Of a stretch of DNA of 40,180 bases, positions 31,532 through 39,484 are shown piece by piece. The position numbers were made by a program, and so were the translations under genes. How positions within the stretch are numbered: position 1 is the first letter of the stretch; every line of letters starts with the position of its first letter. The notes beneath the pieces are model-generated. The model was not told where the DNA came from. It saw only the letters and a list, made by a program, of their open reading frames with translations, and searched no databases. Source of the stretch: Oceanobacillus indicireducens (GTDB lineage: Bacteria; Bacillota; Bacilli; Bacillales; Amphibacillaceae); assembly GCF_014647195.1 (NCBI RefSeq), contig NZ_BMOS01000030.1, forward strand, positions 1-40,180. The letters are read 5' to 3'.

Positions 31532-32472
31532 TGGTAATGAACCTTCCTTTCACCAAACTTGAATTGCAGGAAAGTCATGAGTAATATAATGATGAACAAT
31601 AATACCGCCTGAGCACTTGCCGATCCGAACTTATAGTTTACAAATGCTTCCCGGTATATGGAATAGACGACAAGGTTCGTCGAATTCACCGGACCGCCCT
31701 GTGTTAAAATATCAATCTGCCCAAAGGTTTGAAAGGCATTGATAATCGTTACGGTCACCACAAAGAATAAGGTTGGCGAAAGCATCGGGATCGTAATTCT
31801 TCTTAACTTATAAAAATAACCGGCACCATCAATATCCGCACTTTCATATAAAGAAGAGTCAATCGATTGCAGTCCGCCTAATAAAATGAGAAAGGTAAAA
31901 CCGATATTCATCCATATCGTTGTAATGGCTATCGCAAACAGTGCCCAAGACGTGTCTGTCAGCCAGCCAATCCCCTCTGCACCAATGGCGTTTAACAACA
32001 GATTCAACGGACCCATGGACGGGTGAAATAAATAAAGCCAGAAGACAGACGCGGCCGCAACCGATATCCCCATGGTTGATGAATAAATCGTACGGAAAAA
32101 ACCGATTCCCTTTAATTTCTCATTTGCAATCACCGCCAAAAACAAACTGATAATAATCGTAATCGGAACGGTATATAGGACGAATAAAAAAGTTGATTTC
32201 ATACTCTGTAAGAAAATCGGGGAAGTGAACATCGTCACGTAATTTTCCCAACCAACAAAAACGGTTGTTGCCCCTGCGGCATCCGTTAGGAAAAAACTTA
32301 AATAAATGGTTCGAGCGAGCGGGTAGAATAGAAACACACTAAACAGAATAATTGACGGTAGTAAGAACAACATGCCTTTAGAAAAGTTTTTCATCCGCTG
32401 CTTCTTTTTCACTTGTTCAAAATTTATTTGGCTTTTAGGCGTTTGTTGAATCGCTGTACTATTCATACTCAT
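31528..32472 (-). CDS. ugpA: ABC transporter permease (UgpA type)
   Basis: A 314-residue MalF/UgpA-type permease. The N-terminal basic segment KKKQRMKNFSKGMLFLLPSIILFSVF leads into six helices. The coupling loop is DSSLYESADIDGAGYFYKLRRITIPMLSPTLFF, and the text after it (QTFGQIDILTQGGPVNSTNLVVYSIYREAF) is a UgpA hallmark. It overlaps its neighbours by 4 bases on both sides. It is the partner of UgpE. Confidence 0.9.
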   Translation of the reverse strand: MSMNSTAIQQTPKSQINFEQVKKKQRMKNFSKGMLFLLPSIILFSVFLFYPLARTIYLSFFLTDAAGATTVFVGWENYVTMFTSPIFLQSMKSTFLFVLYTVPITIIISLFLAVIANEKLKGIGFFRTIYSSTMGISVAAASVFWLYLFHPSMGPLNLLLNAIGAEGIGWLTDTSWALFAIAITTIWMNIGFTFLILLGGLQSIDSSLYESADIDGAGYFYKLRRITIPMLSPTLFFVVTVTIINAFQTFGQIDILTQGGPVNSTNLVVYSIYREAFVNYKFGSASAQAVLLFIIILLMTFLQFKFGERKVHYQ

Positions 32473-33584
32473 GCCGTTACGACCTCTTGCTGTTTGCCCG
32501 CTCTTGCCGGCTTGATCAATAATCCTGTATCCGAATCAAAGAAGCATAGATTTTCAATTGCAATATGTACTGGAACCTTCTCCCCTACTTGCACGTCCCA
32601 TTGTCCCGGCCATTTAGCCGTCCAAACTTCCGCACCGACTTCAAACGCAAGCAACGTTTCATTTCCTAACTGTTCTACATTTATCACTTCTACAACATGT
32701 GTAGTGTTTTCTGCAGTTCCAGGGTAAAGATGTTCCGCTCGTATACCAATCGTTACGTTCGGGTAGCGTGGTACATTGTTGATAACGGGATCTATTTCTA
32801 GATGAAGTGCATCATCAATCACAAGTTGATTCCGGTCAGCATGAAAAACAGCCTTCCCCATATTCATTTTCGGTGAGCCGATAAAAGAAGCTACAAATAA
32901 ATTTGCAGGTTCATTATATAAGGTAATCGGTTTTCCGACCTGCTGAATCTTCCCATCATTCAACACCATAATTCGGTCCCCCATTGTCATCGCTTCGACT
33001 TGATCATGGGTCACATACACCATCGTCATCCCCAGCCTTTTTTGCAAACGACGAATCTCCATTCGCATTTGCCCCCGAAGTTTAGCGTCTAAATTGGAAA
33101 GCGGCTCATCCATTAAACAAAGTGGCGCCTCACTCACGACCGATCTCGCTAATGCGACACGCTGCCTCTGTCCTCCTGAAAGCTCCTTTGGCTTCCGTTT
33201 TAACAGCTCACTTAGCCCCATCATTTCTGCAGTTTCGATAAGTCTCTTTTGTTGCTCCTCTTTATCCACTTTTTTCGCATTTAAACCGAAAAGAATATTT
33301 TGCTCCACAGATAAATGTGGATATAGCGCATAATTTTGAAAGACCATCGACAGATTTCTGTCCTTCGGTGGCAGGTGATTCACAACCTCGTTACTAATTT
33401 TCAATGTGCCGGATGTAATATCCTCAAGGCCTGCAATCATGCGAAGTAACGTACTTTTACCAGATCCAGACGGACCAACCAGTACAAAAAACTCCCCTTC
33501 TTCAATGGATAGATTGATTTCGTCTAATACGTTTTTTTGCTTATCGTATGACTTTGAAATATCCACCAAATCAATTTGGCCCAT
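32469..33584 (-). CDS. ugpC: ABC transporter ATP-binding protein (UgpC/MsmX type)
   Basis: A 371-residue sugar-type ATPase. Walker A GPSGSGKST, Q-loop MVFQNYALYPHLSV, signature LSGGQRQRVALARSV, Walker B LCLMDEPLSNLDAKLR and the H-loop VYVTHDQVEAMTM are followed by a C-terminal regulatory OB domain (about residues 240-371: GKPITLYNEPANLFVASFIGSP, IGIRAEHLYPG). This is the MalK/UgpC layout. It is the first gene of the operon and starts at 33584 behind AAAAGGAGGGAGACAT. It may also serve other sugar importers, as MsmX does in Bacillus subtilis. Confidence 0.9.
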   Translation of the reverse strand: MGQIDLVDISKSYDKQKNVLDEINLSIEEGEFFVLVGPSGSGKSTLLRMIAGLEDITSGTLKISNEVVNHLPPKDRNLSMVFQNYALYPHLSVEQNILFGLNAKKVDKEEQQKRLIETAEMMGLSELLKRKPKELSGGQRQRVALARSVVSEAPLCLMDEPLSNLDAKLRGQMRMEIRRLQKRLGMTMVYVTHDQVEAMTMGDRIMVLNDGKIQQVGKPITLYNEPANLFVASFIGSPKMNMGKAVFHADRNQLVIDDALHLEIDPVINNVPRYPNVTIGIRAEHLYPGTAENTTHVVEVINVEQLGNETLLAFEVGAEVWTAKWPGQWDVQVGEKVPVHIAIENLCFFDSDTGLLIKPARAGKQQEVVTA

Positions 33585-33657
33585 ATGTCTCCCTCCTTTT
33601 ATTGAACAAGTTTTATTAAACCATATTTTTTTAGGAAAAAGTTTAAATTTACAGAAT

Positions 33658-33710
33658 CGTTACAAGGGATTAAGGTGGGGTTAATATTATTCATGGTGGG
33701 TTAATATTGG
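33658..33710 (-). promoter_or_regulatory. Candidate PhoP-box-like repeats upstream of the ugp operon
   Basis: On the minus strand TTAACC (33679-33684) and TTAATC (33668-33673) are exactly 11 bp apart, with a TGTAACG nearby; another ATATTAACCC lies upstream. Bacillus PhoP boxes are TTAACA-like hexamers at 11-bp intervals, and ugp systems are often phosphate-regulated. The match is partial and the call is tentative. Confidence 0.3.
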
Positions 33711-33880
33711 GATGTCACGAAAGGGGGAAATATCCATTTTCACAAAAATGCCAAAACGGATAAGATAACAAAACAAACATATAGGTACCGAATTTAAATG
33801 TTAAAGTCATAAAGCCCATGTCTCCTCCACTTTCATTCGTCCGGGCAATCAAGTATAATGTAATAAAGGCGGTGTTTATA

Positions 33881-34444
33881 TTGGGTTTATTAAATGAAAA
33901 ACACAGTAGCTACAACGAATTCATAAATATGAGAAAAGAAACAAATGATGTTCTTGAATATGTTGATGGCGTTGTGTATATGTCTCCTTCGCCGAATATA
34001 AAACATCAACGAATTTCAACTTTTTTACAAGGTGAATTGTACAACGCACTCAAAGATAAAAAATGTGAAGTGTTTTCTGCACCTACAGATGTTCTATTTG
34101 ACGCAGTTAATCATGACGATAAAAAGATAGTTGTTCCAGATCTATTTGTTACGTGTAATCCAGACAATCTAACAGAGAACGAACACATAGGAGCGCCTGA
34201 TTTCATCATAGAAATTTTGAGCCCACCTAACATATCCCACGATATTGTCACGAAACTAAACCTTTATATGAAAAACAATGTAAAGGAATACTGGATTATC
34301 GATCCACTCCAGAAACATATATTGGTATACAACAGAGACAAAAACAATGAAATCAGATATGATGTTTTACATGTTGAGGAGAGTATAAGATCAAAAACAG
34401 TACCCTCTCTAGAGCTAAATTTATCGGATATTTTCCAACTTTGA
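33881..34444 (+). CDS. Uma2-family (DUF820) PD-(D/E)XK-fold protein
   Basis: A 187-residue protein starting with TTG at 33881, 7-8 bases after AAAGGCGGTG, with a perfect TATAAT at 33854-33859 (TTTCAT 17 bp upstream). Family features: LEYVDGVVYMSPSPNIKHQRIS, VPDLFVTC, the nuclease-like PDFIIEILSPP and YMKNNVKEYWIIDP, all conserved in Uma2/DUF820 proteins, a PD-(D/E)XK nuclease superfamily group common in cyanobacteria and in mobile regions. Biochemical role unknown. It stands alone, next to a broken helicase gene, in an accessory zone. A longer frame starting at 33818 would include the promoter and is rejected. Confidence 0.78.
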   Translation: MGLLNEKHSSYNEFINMRKETNDVLEYVDGVVYMSPSPNIKHQRISTFLQGELYNALKDKKCEVFSAPTDVLFDAVNHDDKKIVVPDLFVTCNPDNLTENEHIGAPDFIIEILSPPNISHDIVTKLNLYMKNNVKEYWIIDPLQKHILVYNRDKNNEIRYDVLHVEESIRSKTVPSLELNLSDIFQL

Positions 34445-34562
34445 GCAAAACGTTTAAAATAGAGCACAAGCACACATACCCTATTTTGACGCTAAACAAT
34501 ATACTACGATATTATTTGTACCTTAAAAGAGACCTTCTTTTTTTCAATTCCTTCATAATGTA

Positions 34563-34879
34563 ATGAATCAGATGCAAAAAAGATCGTTACAGTTTAATCT
34601 TAAACCACTTTCAAAAAAGGAAAATAACCATATGGAAGCTTTTCGGAATGATATCGAATTCTGCTATCCATGGCGTTCTTATCAACAAAGGCGCTGAATG
34701 AGGTACATGAACATTTACATACTGGAAAGCTCCATTTAGTGGCACCTCCTGGTTCAGGGAAGACCGTGCTGGGCCTTGAGATCATGCTTCGGTTGAATAA
34801 AGCGACGATACCCGCACGAAAGAAGGAAGGCAACATTTGCTCAAAGCGAGAACAAGATCAATGTCAGCTATTTTTGTGA
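34563..34879 (+). pseudogene. Frameshifted, truncated N-terminus of a DEAD/DEAH-box helicase
   Basis: From an ATG at 34563 or 34572 the frame reads QKRSLQFNLKPLSKKEN to NDIEFCYPWRSYQQR, then hits a stop. In the next frame it continues ALNEVHEHLHTGKLHLVAPP GSGKTVLGLEIMLRLNK. The joined text is the Q-motif (YPWRSYQQ) and Walker A (APPGSGKT) start of a superfamily 2 helicase. Loss of one G in AAAGG|GCGCTG would explain the shift. After KAT the similarity ends (IPARKKEGN), so more than 500 codons are missing. Helicases of this type occur in restriction and other defence modules, but nothing functional remains. Confidence 0.7.
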
Positions 34880-35021
34880 AAAAATTGGAGAGAATTAGTG
34901 AATGGCAATAGTGGCTTATGCTTAATTTTATGGTTATGGTGTGTGATTGTTTAGGGATAGTGCGCTTTGCCCGGTTAGCATGCAGGATGGTTCGGGGAGC
35001 GTAATTTGCTATATTAAAATG

Positions 35022-35059
35022 AAAAAGGAAGCTTGGCTGAAGTGCCTAGCTTCCTTTTT
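35022..35059. terminator. Bidirectional terminator
   Basis: AAAAAGGAAGCT (35022-35033) and AGCTTCCTTTTT (35048-35059) form a perfect 12-bp stem with an inner GGC/GCC pair. T-runs are present on both strands. It lies 10 bp past the stop of the leftward gene fragment at 35070. Confidence 0.88.
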
Positions 35060-35069
35060 CATCTTTCTA

Positions 35070-36248
35070 TTAGCATGTTTCTACATATCTTCCAATACCA
35101 GTAGAAATTTCATCTTCCATTGTATTGTCTTCCATCTCAATGATAACTTCAGCTAAGTCCCCATCTTCATCGTACACATCAACTGGAATTTGATAGGATC
35201 CTGTAATATCAAATGTCGTGAAATCAGATATAGGATGATTGATTGGTGCAGAACCAGCACCTGCCGTCTTTTGGATATGGTCTTCATCCACTACTAATAA
35301 CTGATACGTATCTTGGAAAATCGAAGCAATACCAGATACCGAGACCTTTTCCCCTTCTTCATAATTGCTTACAAATGTTTCATAAGAAATATTCGTTCGA
35401 TCATCGACGCGCACTCTCGTCAAATTTTCACCGTTTCTTACATCAAATTCAAAGGCATTCCAGTAAGACACGATGTTTTCAATTTCACCTTGAAGCGTAA
35501 CACGCTCGCCTTGGTTGGCATCATCTATTTTGTCGACCGCTACAAATTCTGGGAGTTCACTTTCTCCTATAACTTCAATTAGCTCAAGATCTGAAATTTG
35601 CTTTAACCCTTGATGTGTCGAGACGACTCCTTCAGGTTTCACTTTATCTCCAGGACGAAACGCCTCATTATGTTGAAACACATAAATGCCTGCCGTTTCA
35701 TCTTGTACATAAAATCCTTGCCCACCGAAAAGTCCTGGTTCTGTTGTAATCACACCTTCGACTGCAACAGACTTACCATCCGCTAGATTTCGAGCTTCCT
35801 GAATCGAACGTGTTACCGTTTCCTCATTATCTTCTTCCGCTTCACCGATAACCGCAGGATTTGTAATAACGTTTGTTGAACCTTGACGTAAGCGAACATT
35901 CGCATTTCCATCCACATTTTCGTTCAGCTGGACATTTAGCGTATGCCTTGCAATTCCTTCTTCATTTGCTGTAAGTGAAAAATGTTCACTATATCCATAA
36001 TTAGCAGGCCAGCTTCCGTCAAGGTTCTGAACTTTGGCTACTTGTTGTCCACCTTCTAAGTAGATACCTAGATTGTAACCAGTAACCGTTTGACCAGGAT
36101 CCAGACCTTCAGCCACTACGTCAATCGTAAAGACTTCATTATTTGGTAAAACTGACGCAAAATCGAGTGACATTTCCGGTTCTTTAACCGGATCTTCCGA
36201 AGAACCAAAAGAGCCTGCCGCAAATGTAGCTGGGTCAAACCAATCATA
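35070..36248 (-). pseudogene. Fragment of a large secreted nuclease/nucleotidase-type surface protein
   Basis: About 390 codons open from the breakpoint near 36248 (PYDWFDPATFAAGSFGSSED) to a stop at 35070. There is no start codon or signal peptide at the 5' end; an ATG at 36173 is internal. Repeated OB-fold-like units are visible (SVAVEGVITTEPGLFGGQGFYVQD; RVTLQGEIENIVSYW; KVSVSGIASIFQDTYQLLVV), as in YhcR-type or other extracellular nuclease/5'-nucleotidase proteins. The composition is acidic. It ends at its own terminator, so the 3' end may be natural. The N-terminus appears lost at a junction with the oppositely oriented nucleotidase fragment. Confidence 0.6.
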
Positions 36249-36843
36249 AGGAAGAAAGCTCTACATCTGGGGAAAATGGAGAACATACGCTACACTTGTC
36301 CAGAAGAAACGACAGGAAAATGAGCATATGATCGTCCTCGATAATGGTGATTTGATTCAAGGCACACCACTCATGACCCATTACGTAAAAAATCATGCGG
36401 AGAAACCGAATCCGATGATTGCGATTATGAATCAAATTGGTCTCGATGCAGGTGTCCCCGGCAATCATGAATTTAATTTCGGAAAAGCTATTTTACAGGA
36501 CGCTGTCGATCAGTCGAACTATCCATGGTTATCCGCTAATATAGTAGATGAAAAAACGGGTAAACCCTATTTTGGCTCCCCCTATATCATCAAAACATTA
36601 AGTAATGGGGTTAAAGTTGCCATTACCGGCGTGACCACGCATTACGTTCCAAACTGGGAAACACCGGAGCATATTCAAGGCATTCAGTTCGCCGATGCCT
36701 TTACCACTCTAAAAGAGATCGTAAAAGAAATACAATCTAATGAAGACTATGATCTCCTTATTGCCCTCTACCATGGTGGTTTCGAAAGGGATATGGAAAC
36801 AGGAGAAGTAACGGAAACTTCAGGGTTTACATCTACACGCTAA
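36248..36843 (+). pseudogene. Fragment of a 5'-nucleotidase/cyclic-nucleotide phosphodiesterase
   Basis: The frame runs from about 36255 (LYIWGKWRTYATLVQKKRQE) through MIVLDNGDLIQGTPLMTHYV, AGVPGNHEFNFGK and LIALYHGGFERDMETGE to a stop at 36841. The DNGDLIQG and GNHEFN blocks are the second and third metal-binding motifs of calcineurin-like 5'-nucleotidases. The first DxH motif and the export signal are missing upstream, and the region after ETSGFTSTR (the last metal ligands GHxH and the C-terminal domain) is missing downstream. It lies directly against the oppositely oriented surface-protein fragment, with no spacer. Confidence 0.68.
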
Positions 36844-37461
36844 AAATATTGTGAAACTTATTACCCAAGAAATTCCCTCAATTAATCTTCTTCCTGAATG
36901 GATATTAGCTACAATAAATAACCTATGACACTATATTATTTTCCACAGGACCCTTATCTTAGGCAGATTCCAATAACATCTTCACTTTTCTAGCCTACTT
37001 AAAATGATAGACACAACGAAAATAATAACAGTTCCATTCAATTATTTCAATTTATTTTGACGTTTATAATGGAGAGCGACCAGGCTTTAAAAAATAAAAG
37101 GGTTTTCATACACTGGTACTTACGAGGAACGAGTTTCTCGACGATTCCTTAACGTTTAGCCGTGCAAAGGGAGAGACGAGAAAACTGCTCATCATTCGAG
37201 AATAAAATTATTAAAAAAGGATCTATCCCCGCAATATAAAAAATAAAATATAGCTAGAGAGACTGATCCTTGGATTTCTATATAGGTTGAATAGAATTAA
37301 TGATAGGCTAGTTGTGGTGCGCAGTTCTCTGGTAAACGTGTAAATTCTGCCCTTCTCCCATGACTTGCGCACCACCCCAAATGGAGGTATTTGGATAACT
37401 CCCCCAAAACTAGCACGTTTAAATGGTATAATAGCTTTTTATTTATAAGTCATCCACGATA
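36844..37461. other. Intergenic stretch with a possible gene tail and a GC-rich hairpin
   Basis: At 36822-36929 a plus-strand frame reads LHLHAKNIVKLITQEIPSIN then LLPEWILATINNL and a stop, possibly another protein tail. GTGGTGCGCA (37314-37323) and TGCGCACCAC (37366-37375) form a perfect 10-bp stem enclosing 42 bases. No ribosome site or complete gene was found in the remainder. Confidence 0.4.
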
Positions 37462-37989
37462 TTAATACGTCCAAACCTTAACCTCCAAATCCTGCACCCC
37501 AAATTCCAAAGCATCATCCAAGTCTTCTATATAAATATCCAGTCGCCCATTCGTAATTGCACTTCCGCGGTCTTCACAGACATACGTTTCATCCAGTGCT
37601 GGAATATGTATTTTTGTACCGAATGGCAGAGCTTGCGGACACGCCATCGTATGGTTCTCCTGGACAATTTCTCCCGAAGCTGTAATTCCGTAACCAGGAT
37701 CTCCCGGGCGTTTTTTCGTAGATTCATAACCTGCTGTGTATGCCGTTACTCGAAATGGTACACCATCTCTATCCGGTATTTTTATCGTCTGTCCAAATTT
37801 AATATCTGACGGGTTACTAATCGCAGAATTGGCTGCAATTAATGTATTGATATCTACCTGATAGAGTTGAGAAATTCGGAATAAACTTTCTCCCGGCAAT
37901 ACCATATGATTCTTTTCAGCAGAAGCCGTTCCTGCTAAGAATAGAAAACCAATAAAGAATGTGAAAATATAAGAAAAACGCTTGATAAT
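37462..37989 (-). CDS. Secreted LysM-3D domain cell-wall protein with non-AUG start
   Basis: The mature part has a LysM module (VLPGESLFRISQLYQVDINTLIAANS through FGQTIKIP) and a 3D domain (VTAYTAGYESTKKRPGDPGYGITASG, LPFGTKIHIP, YVCEDRGSAI, RLDIYI), as in peptidoglycan-active proteins of the YuiC/YocH/RpfB type. An ATG at 37905 gives 147 residues but no ribosome site. The same frame continues upstream as KRFSYIFTFFIGFLFLAGTA SAEKN, a textbook signal peptide with ASA cleavage, preceded by ATT ATC and, 4-7 bases further, AGGGGAGG. There is no ATG, GTG or TTG between the upstream stop and the signal peptide, so translation probably starts at ATT (37989) or ATC (37986), or an ATG has been mutated or misread. 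Confidence 0.75.
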   Translation of the reverse strand: MIKRFSYIFTFFIGFLFLAGTASAEKNHMVLPGESLFRISQLYQVDINTLIAANSAISNPSDIKFGQTIKIPDRDGVPFRVTAYTAGYESTKKRPGDPGYGITASGEIVQENHTMACPQALPFGTKIHIPALDETYVCEDRGSAITNGRLDIYIEDLDDALEFGVQDLEVKVWTY

Positions 37990-37993
37990 AAAA

Positions 37994-38069
37994 CCTCCCC
38001 TAAAAATTTACAATTCTCCCGGTAGACTATACCCGGTTAGATAACTTGCAAACTTCATTTTAGGGGAGG
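37994..38069 (-). promoter_or_regulatory. Leader inverted repeat that pairs with the ribosome site
   Basis: CCTCCCCTAAAA (37994-38005, the complement of the ribosome site) and TTTTAGGGGAGG (38058-38069) form a perfect 12-bp stem closing a 52-base loop, which holds an imperfect CCGGGTA/TACCGGG hairpin. In the leftward mRNA the ribosome site of the LysM-3D gene would be paired. This may be a regulatory leader; it does not match a riboswitch class I can name. Confidence 0.6.
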
Positions 38070-38161
38070 GCTGGGATTTACTTTCCTTTTTGTCAATTTA
38101 AATAAAGAAGATTAAAAGATGATAAACAACTGAATGAATTTAATGGAAAGTAGTTTATAAA

Positions 38162-38466
38162 ATGTGCGAACCTGAAGCTCCCATGAATTCCCTGGGAGGT
38201 TCGCACATAAAATTCTGTGTTAATATGGTTATTTTATGATTTTAACTTGTTTTAGTGATTGTAAAGATGACAGGATACTATATATAGTATATTAGAGATA
38301 TTTCCGTCAATATCTCGTGCCACTCCCTGTATTGGGAGTGGGAATTGAAATAAAGGAGCTATGCCATAGGTTATGAGGACTTACTCTGAATCTTGGGGAT
38401 TTATACTTCCAATTCATAAAAAACCCCTTATAATTGGGATAGGTAGTTCTATCCCAATTATAAGGG
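38162..38466. repeat. Run of five consecutive palindromes in non-coding DNA
   Basis: Within 305 bp: ATGTGCGAACCT/AGGTTCGCACAT (38162-38208, with CTCCC/GGGAG inside), ATACTATATATAGTAT (38275-38290), GAGATATT/AATATCTC (38295-38316), CCACTCCC/GGGAGTGG (38320-38341) and an 18-bp perfect stem CCCTTATAATTGGGATAG/complement with a 6-base loop (38425-38466). TCCATATGGA follows. There is no credible frame; AAAGGAGCTATG near 38354 leads to a stop after two codons. Confidence 0.8.
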
Positions 38467-38522
38467 AATCCATATGGACAAGAATATTACAAAATCCGCA
38501 ATAAATGAACTGTACAGAAACA

Positions 38523-38810
38523 TCACGACTTACCCCTATTTAATTTTGATCTTCGAATAATTTTTATCGTTGGCCGAACCGTAAGTGCCAGACTTCCAAT
38601 TAAGTAAAGAATTTGACCATAAATGGAAGCTGCCCCAGTTATATTTAAAATACTTCCCGTTACAAAAGATATGCCAGTTAATATATCCCCTATTAATTGA
38701 ATGCTCTCATACTTTTTTATGACATATAAGCTGAATCTGCCATTACTTAACTCGAGATCATATCGGTCTCCATTTTCCTTTGTTTTTATTTTAGGAAGAA
38801 GTGACACCAT
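38523..38810 (-). CDS. YrhK-like small membrane protein
   Basis: A 95-residue protein with an N-terminal beta-rich, soluble part (ENGDRYDLELSNGRFSLYVIKKYESIQ) and two helices, ILTGISFVTGSILNITG and IYGQILYLIGSLALTV, ending RPTIKIIRRSK. The order NDILxxxxFxxGSxLF...GxxLFxIGSxxLxxRPxI is that of YrhK-domain proteins; function unknown. Start ATG 38810 follows AGGAGGGAA. Confidence 0.7.
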   Translation of the reverse strand: MVSLLPKIKTKENGDRYDLELSNGRFSLYVIKKYESIQLIGDILTGISFVTGSILNITGAASIYGQILYLIGSLALTVRPTIKIIRRSKLNRGKS

Positions 38811-38864
38811 TTCCCTCCTAAGTTTTCCTTATTTTATTTTGAAAATCTCCATCATGATAATCAA

Positions 38865-38891
38865 AACCCTCTTGAAACATCCAAGAGGGTT
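38865..38891. terminator. Terminator of the YjzC-like gene
   Basis: AACCCTCTTG (38865-38874) and CAAGAGGGTT (38882-38891) form a 10-bp stem with a 7-base loop. It is followed on the minus strand by TTGATT after GGGTTT and on the plus strand by CACTTTTTT. It lies 17 bp downstream of the leftward YjzC-like stop. Confidence 0.8.
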
Positions 38892-38907
38892 CACTTTTTT
38901 GTTAATG

Positions 38908-39087
38908 CTATACTTTTACCCAATAAGCTGCATCATTACTGGAAGGGGATGGCGGGAATTGTTCCCCTTTTTCGATATTAATTGTTGTGTTATCGTTATT
39001 TCCAGAACCGCCATTCACTAGACTATCAACCTTAAATTCACCGCTTTCAGGTGCTTTTTCACCTGTTTTGAATCTGTTGTCTGCCAT
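38908..39087 (-). CDS. YjzC-like small protein
   Basis: A 59-residue protein. ATG at 39087 follows GGAGGTGAAGAAAG. It begins MADNRFKTGEKAPESGEFKV and ends with IEKGEQFPPSPSSNDAAYWVKV. The RFKxGxKAPxxG start and the KGExFPP...W end match the YjzC family of spore-forming bacilli, whose function is unknown. The middle is rich in G and N. It has its own terminator at 38865. Confidence 0.75.
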   Translation of the reverse strand: MADNRFKTGEKAPESGEFKVDSLVNGGSGNNDNTTINIEKGEQFPPSPSSNDAAYWVKV

Positions 39088-39141
39088 CTTTCTTCACCTC
39101 CAAATTTTTATAGGTTAACTCAACAGTAGGCATAAAAATAT

Positions 39142-39185
39142 CCTTAGTGTTGTTTTTCCTTTTTTTCATAATTTAAACACTAAGG
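39142..39185. repeat. Inverted repeat upstream of the amidase relic
   Basis: CCTTAGTGTT (39142-39151) and AACACTAAGG (39176-39185) are perfect 10-bp arms around a T-rich 24-base loop. Possibly a terminator or an element end; it lies between the YjzC-like gene and the amidase relic. Confidence 0.4.
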
Positions 39186-39205
39186 GTAGCTTTTAGTCTA
39201 ATATA

Positions 39206-39409
39206 AATAGAAGTGGTTCTTCGGGTGGCAGTCGTGCAGCGATTGCAGATGGTTTAATAACTTTGGCTGAAGGGACAGATACAAGAGACTCTAGTCGAAT
39301 TTCTACCGCCTGGTGTAGAATTTATGCAATTCATGAATCAGACAAAAACAGCCAACTTGATGTCCCTTCTGCTACATATTTATTTAAAGTCAATATTAAA
39401 CCCCCTTAA
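39206..39409 (+). pseudogene. Internal fragment of an amidase-signature enzyme
   Basis: A 67-codon open stretch: NRSGSSGGSRAAIADGLITL, AEGTDTRDSSRISTAWCRIY, AIHESD. It corresponds to the amidase signature GSSGGSxAAIAxGLxxLAEGTDxGGSIRIPAAWCGVYG, covering the catalytic serines, but GGS is degraded to RDS. Both the N-terminal region with the catalytic lysine and most of the C-terminus are missing. There is no start codon. After ESD the sequence is no longer amidase-like. It is a clear relic. Confidence 0.7.
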
Positions 39410-39445
39410 TGTTGGTATGTCTTTACTACCAACAATAAGGGGGTT
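39399..39445. repeat. Long hairpin, 19-bp stem with one mismatch
   Basis: AACCCCCTTAATGTTGGTA (39399-39417) pairs with TACCAACAATAAGGGGGTT (39427-39445), one A-A mismatch, 9-base loop. It lies between the amidase relic and the converging toxin gene and resembles in build the 18-bp stem at 38425. There is no T-run, so it may be a repeat rather than a terminator. Confidence 0.7.
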
Positions 39446-39484
39446 AAGCTAGTCACAAAAATCATCTAGTGTGAAAAAAGTGGT

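Noticed and set aside
36244-36468. 74-codon leftward frame opposite the nucleotidase fragment
   Set aside because: Antisense to the conserved DNGDLIQG/GNHEFN region; no ribosome site.
37906-38100. Cyclic-di-AMP (ydaO/yuaA) riboswitch ahead of the LysM-3D gene
   Set aside because: The gene type fits known targets, but the leader is short and I could not find the conserved ydaO core sequences; only the 12-bp stem is certain.
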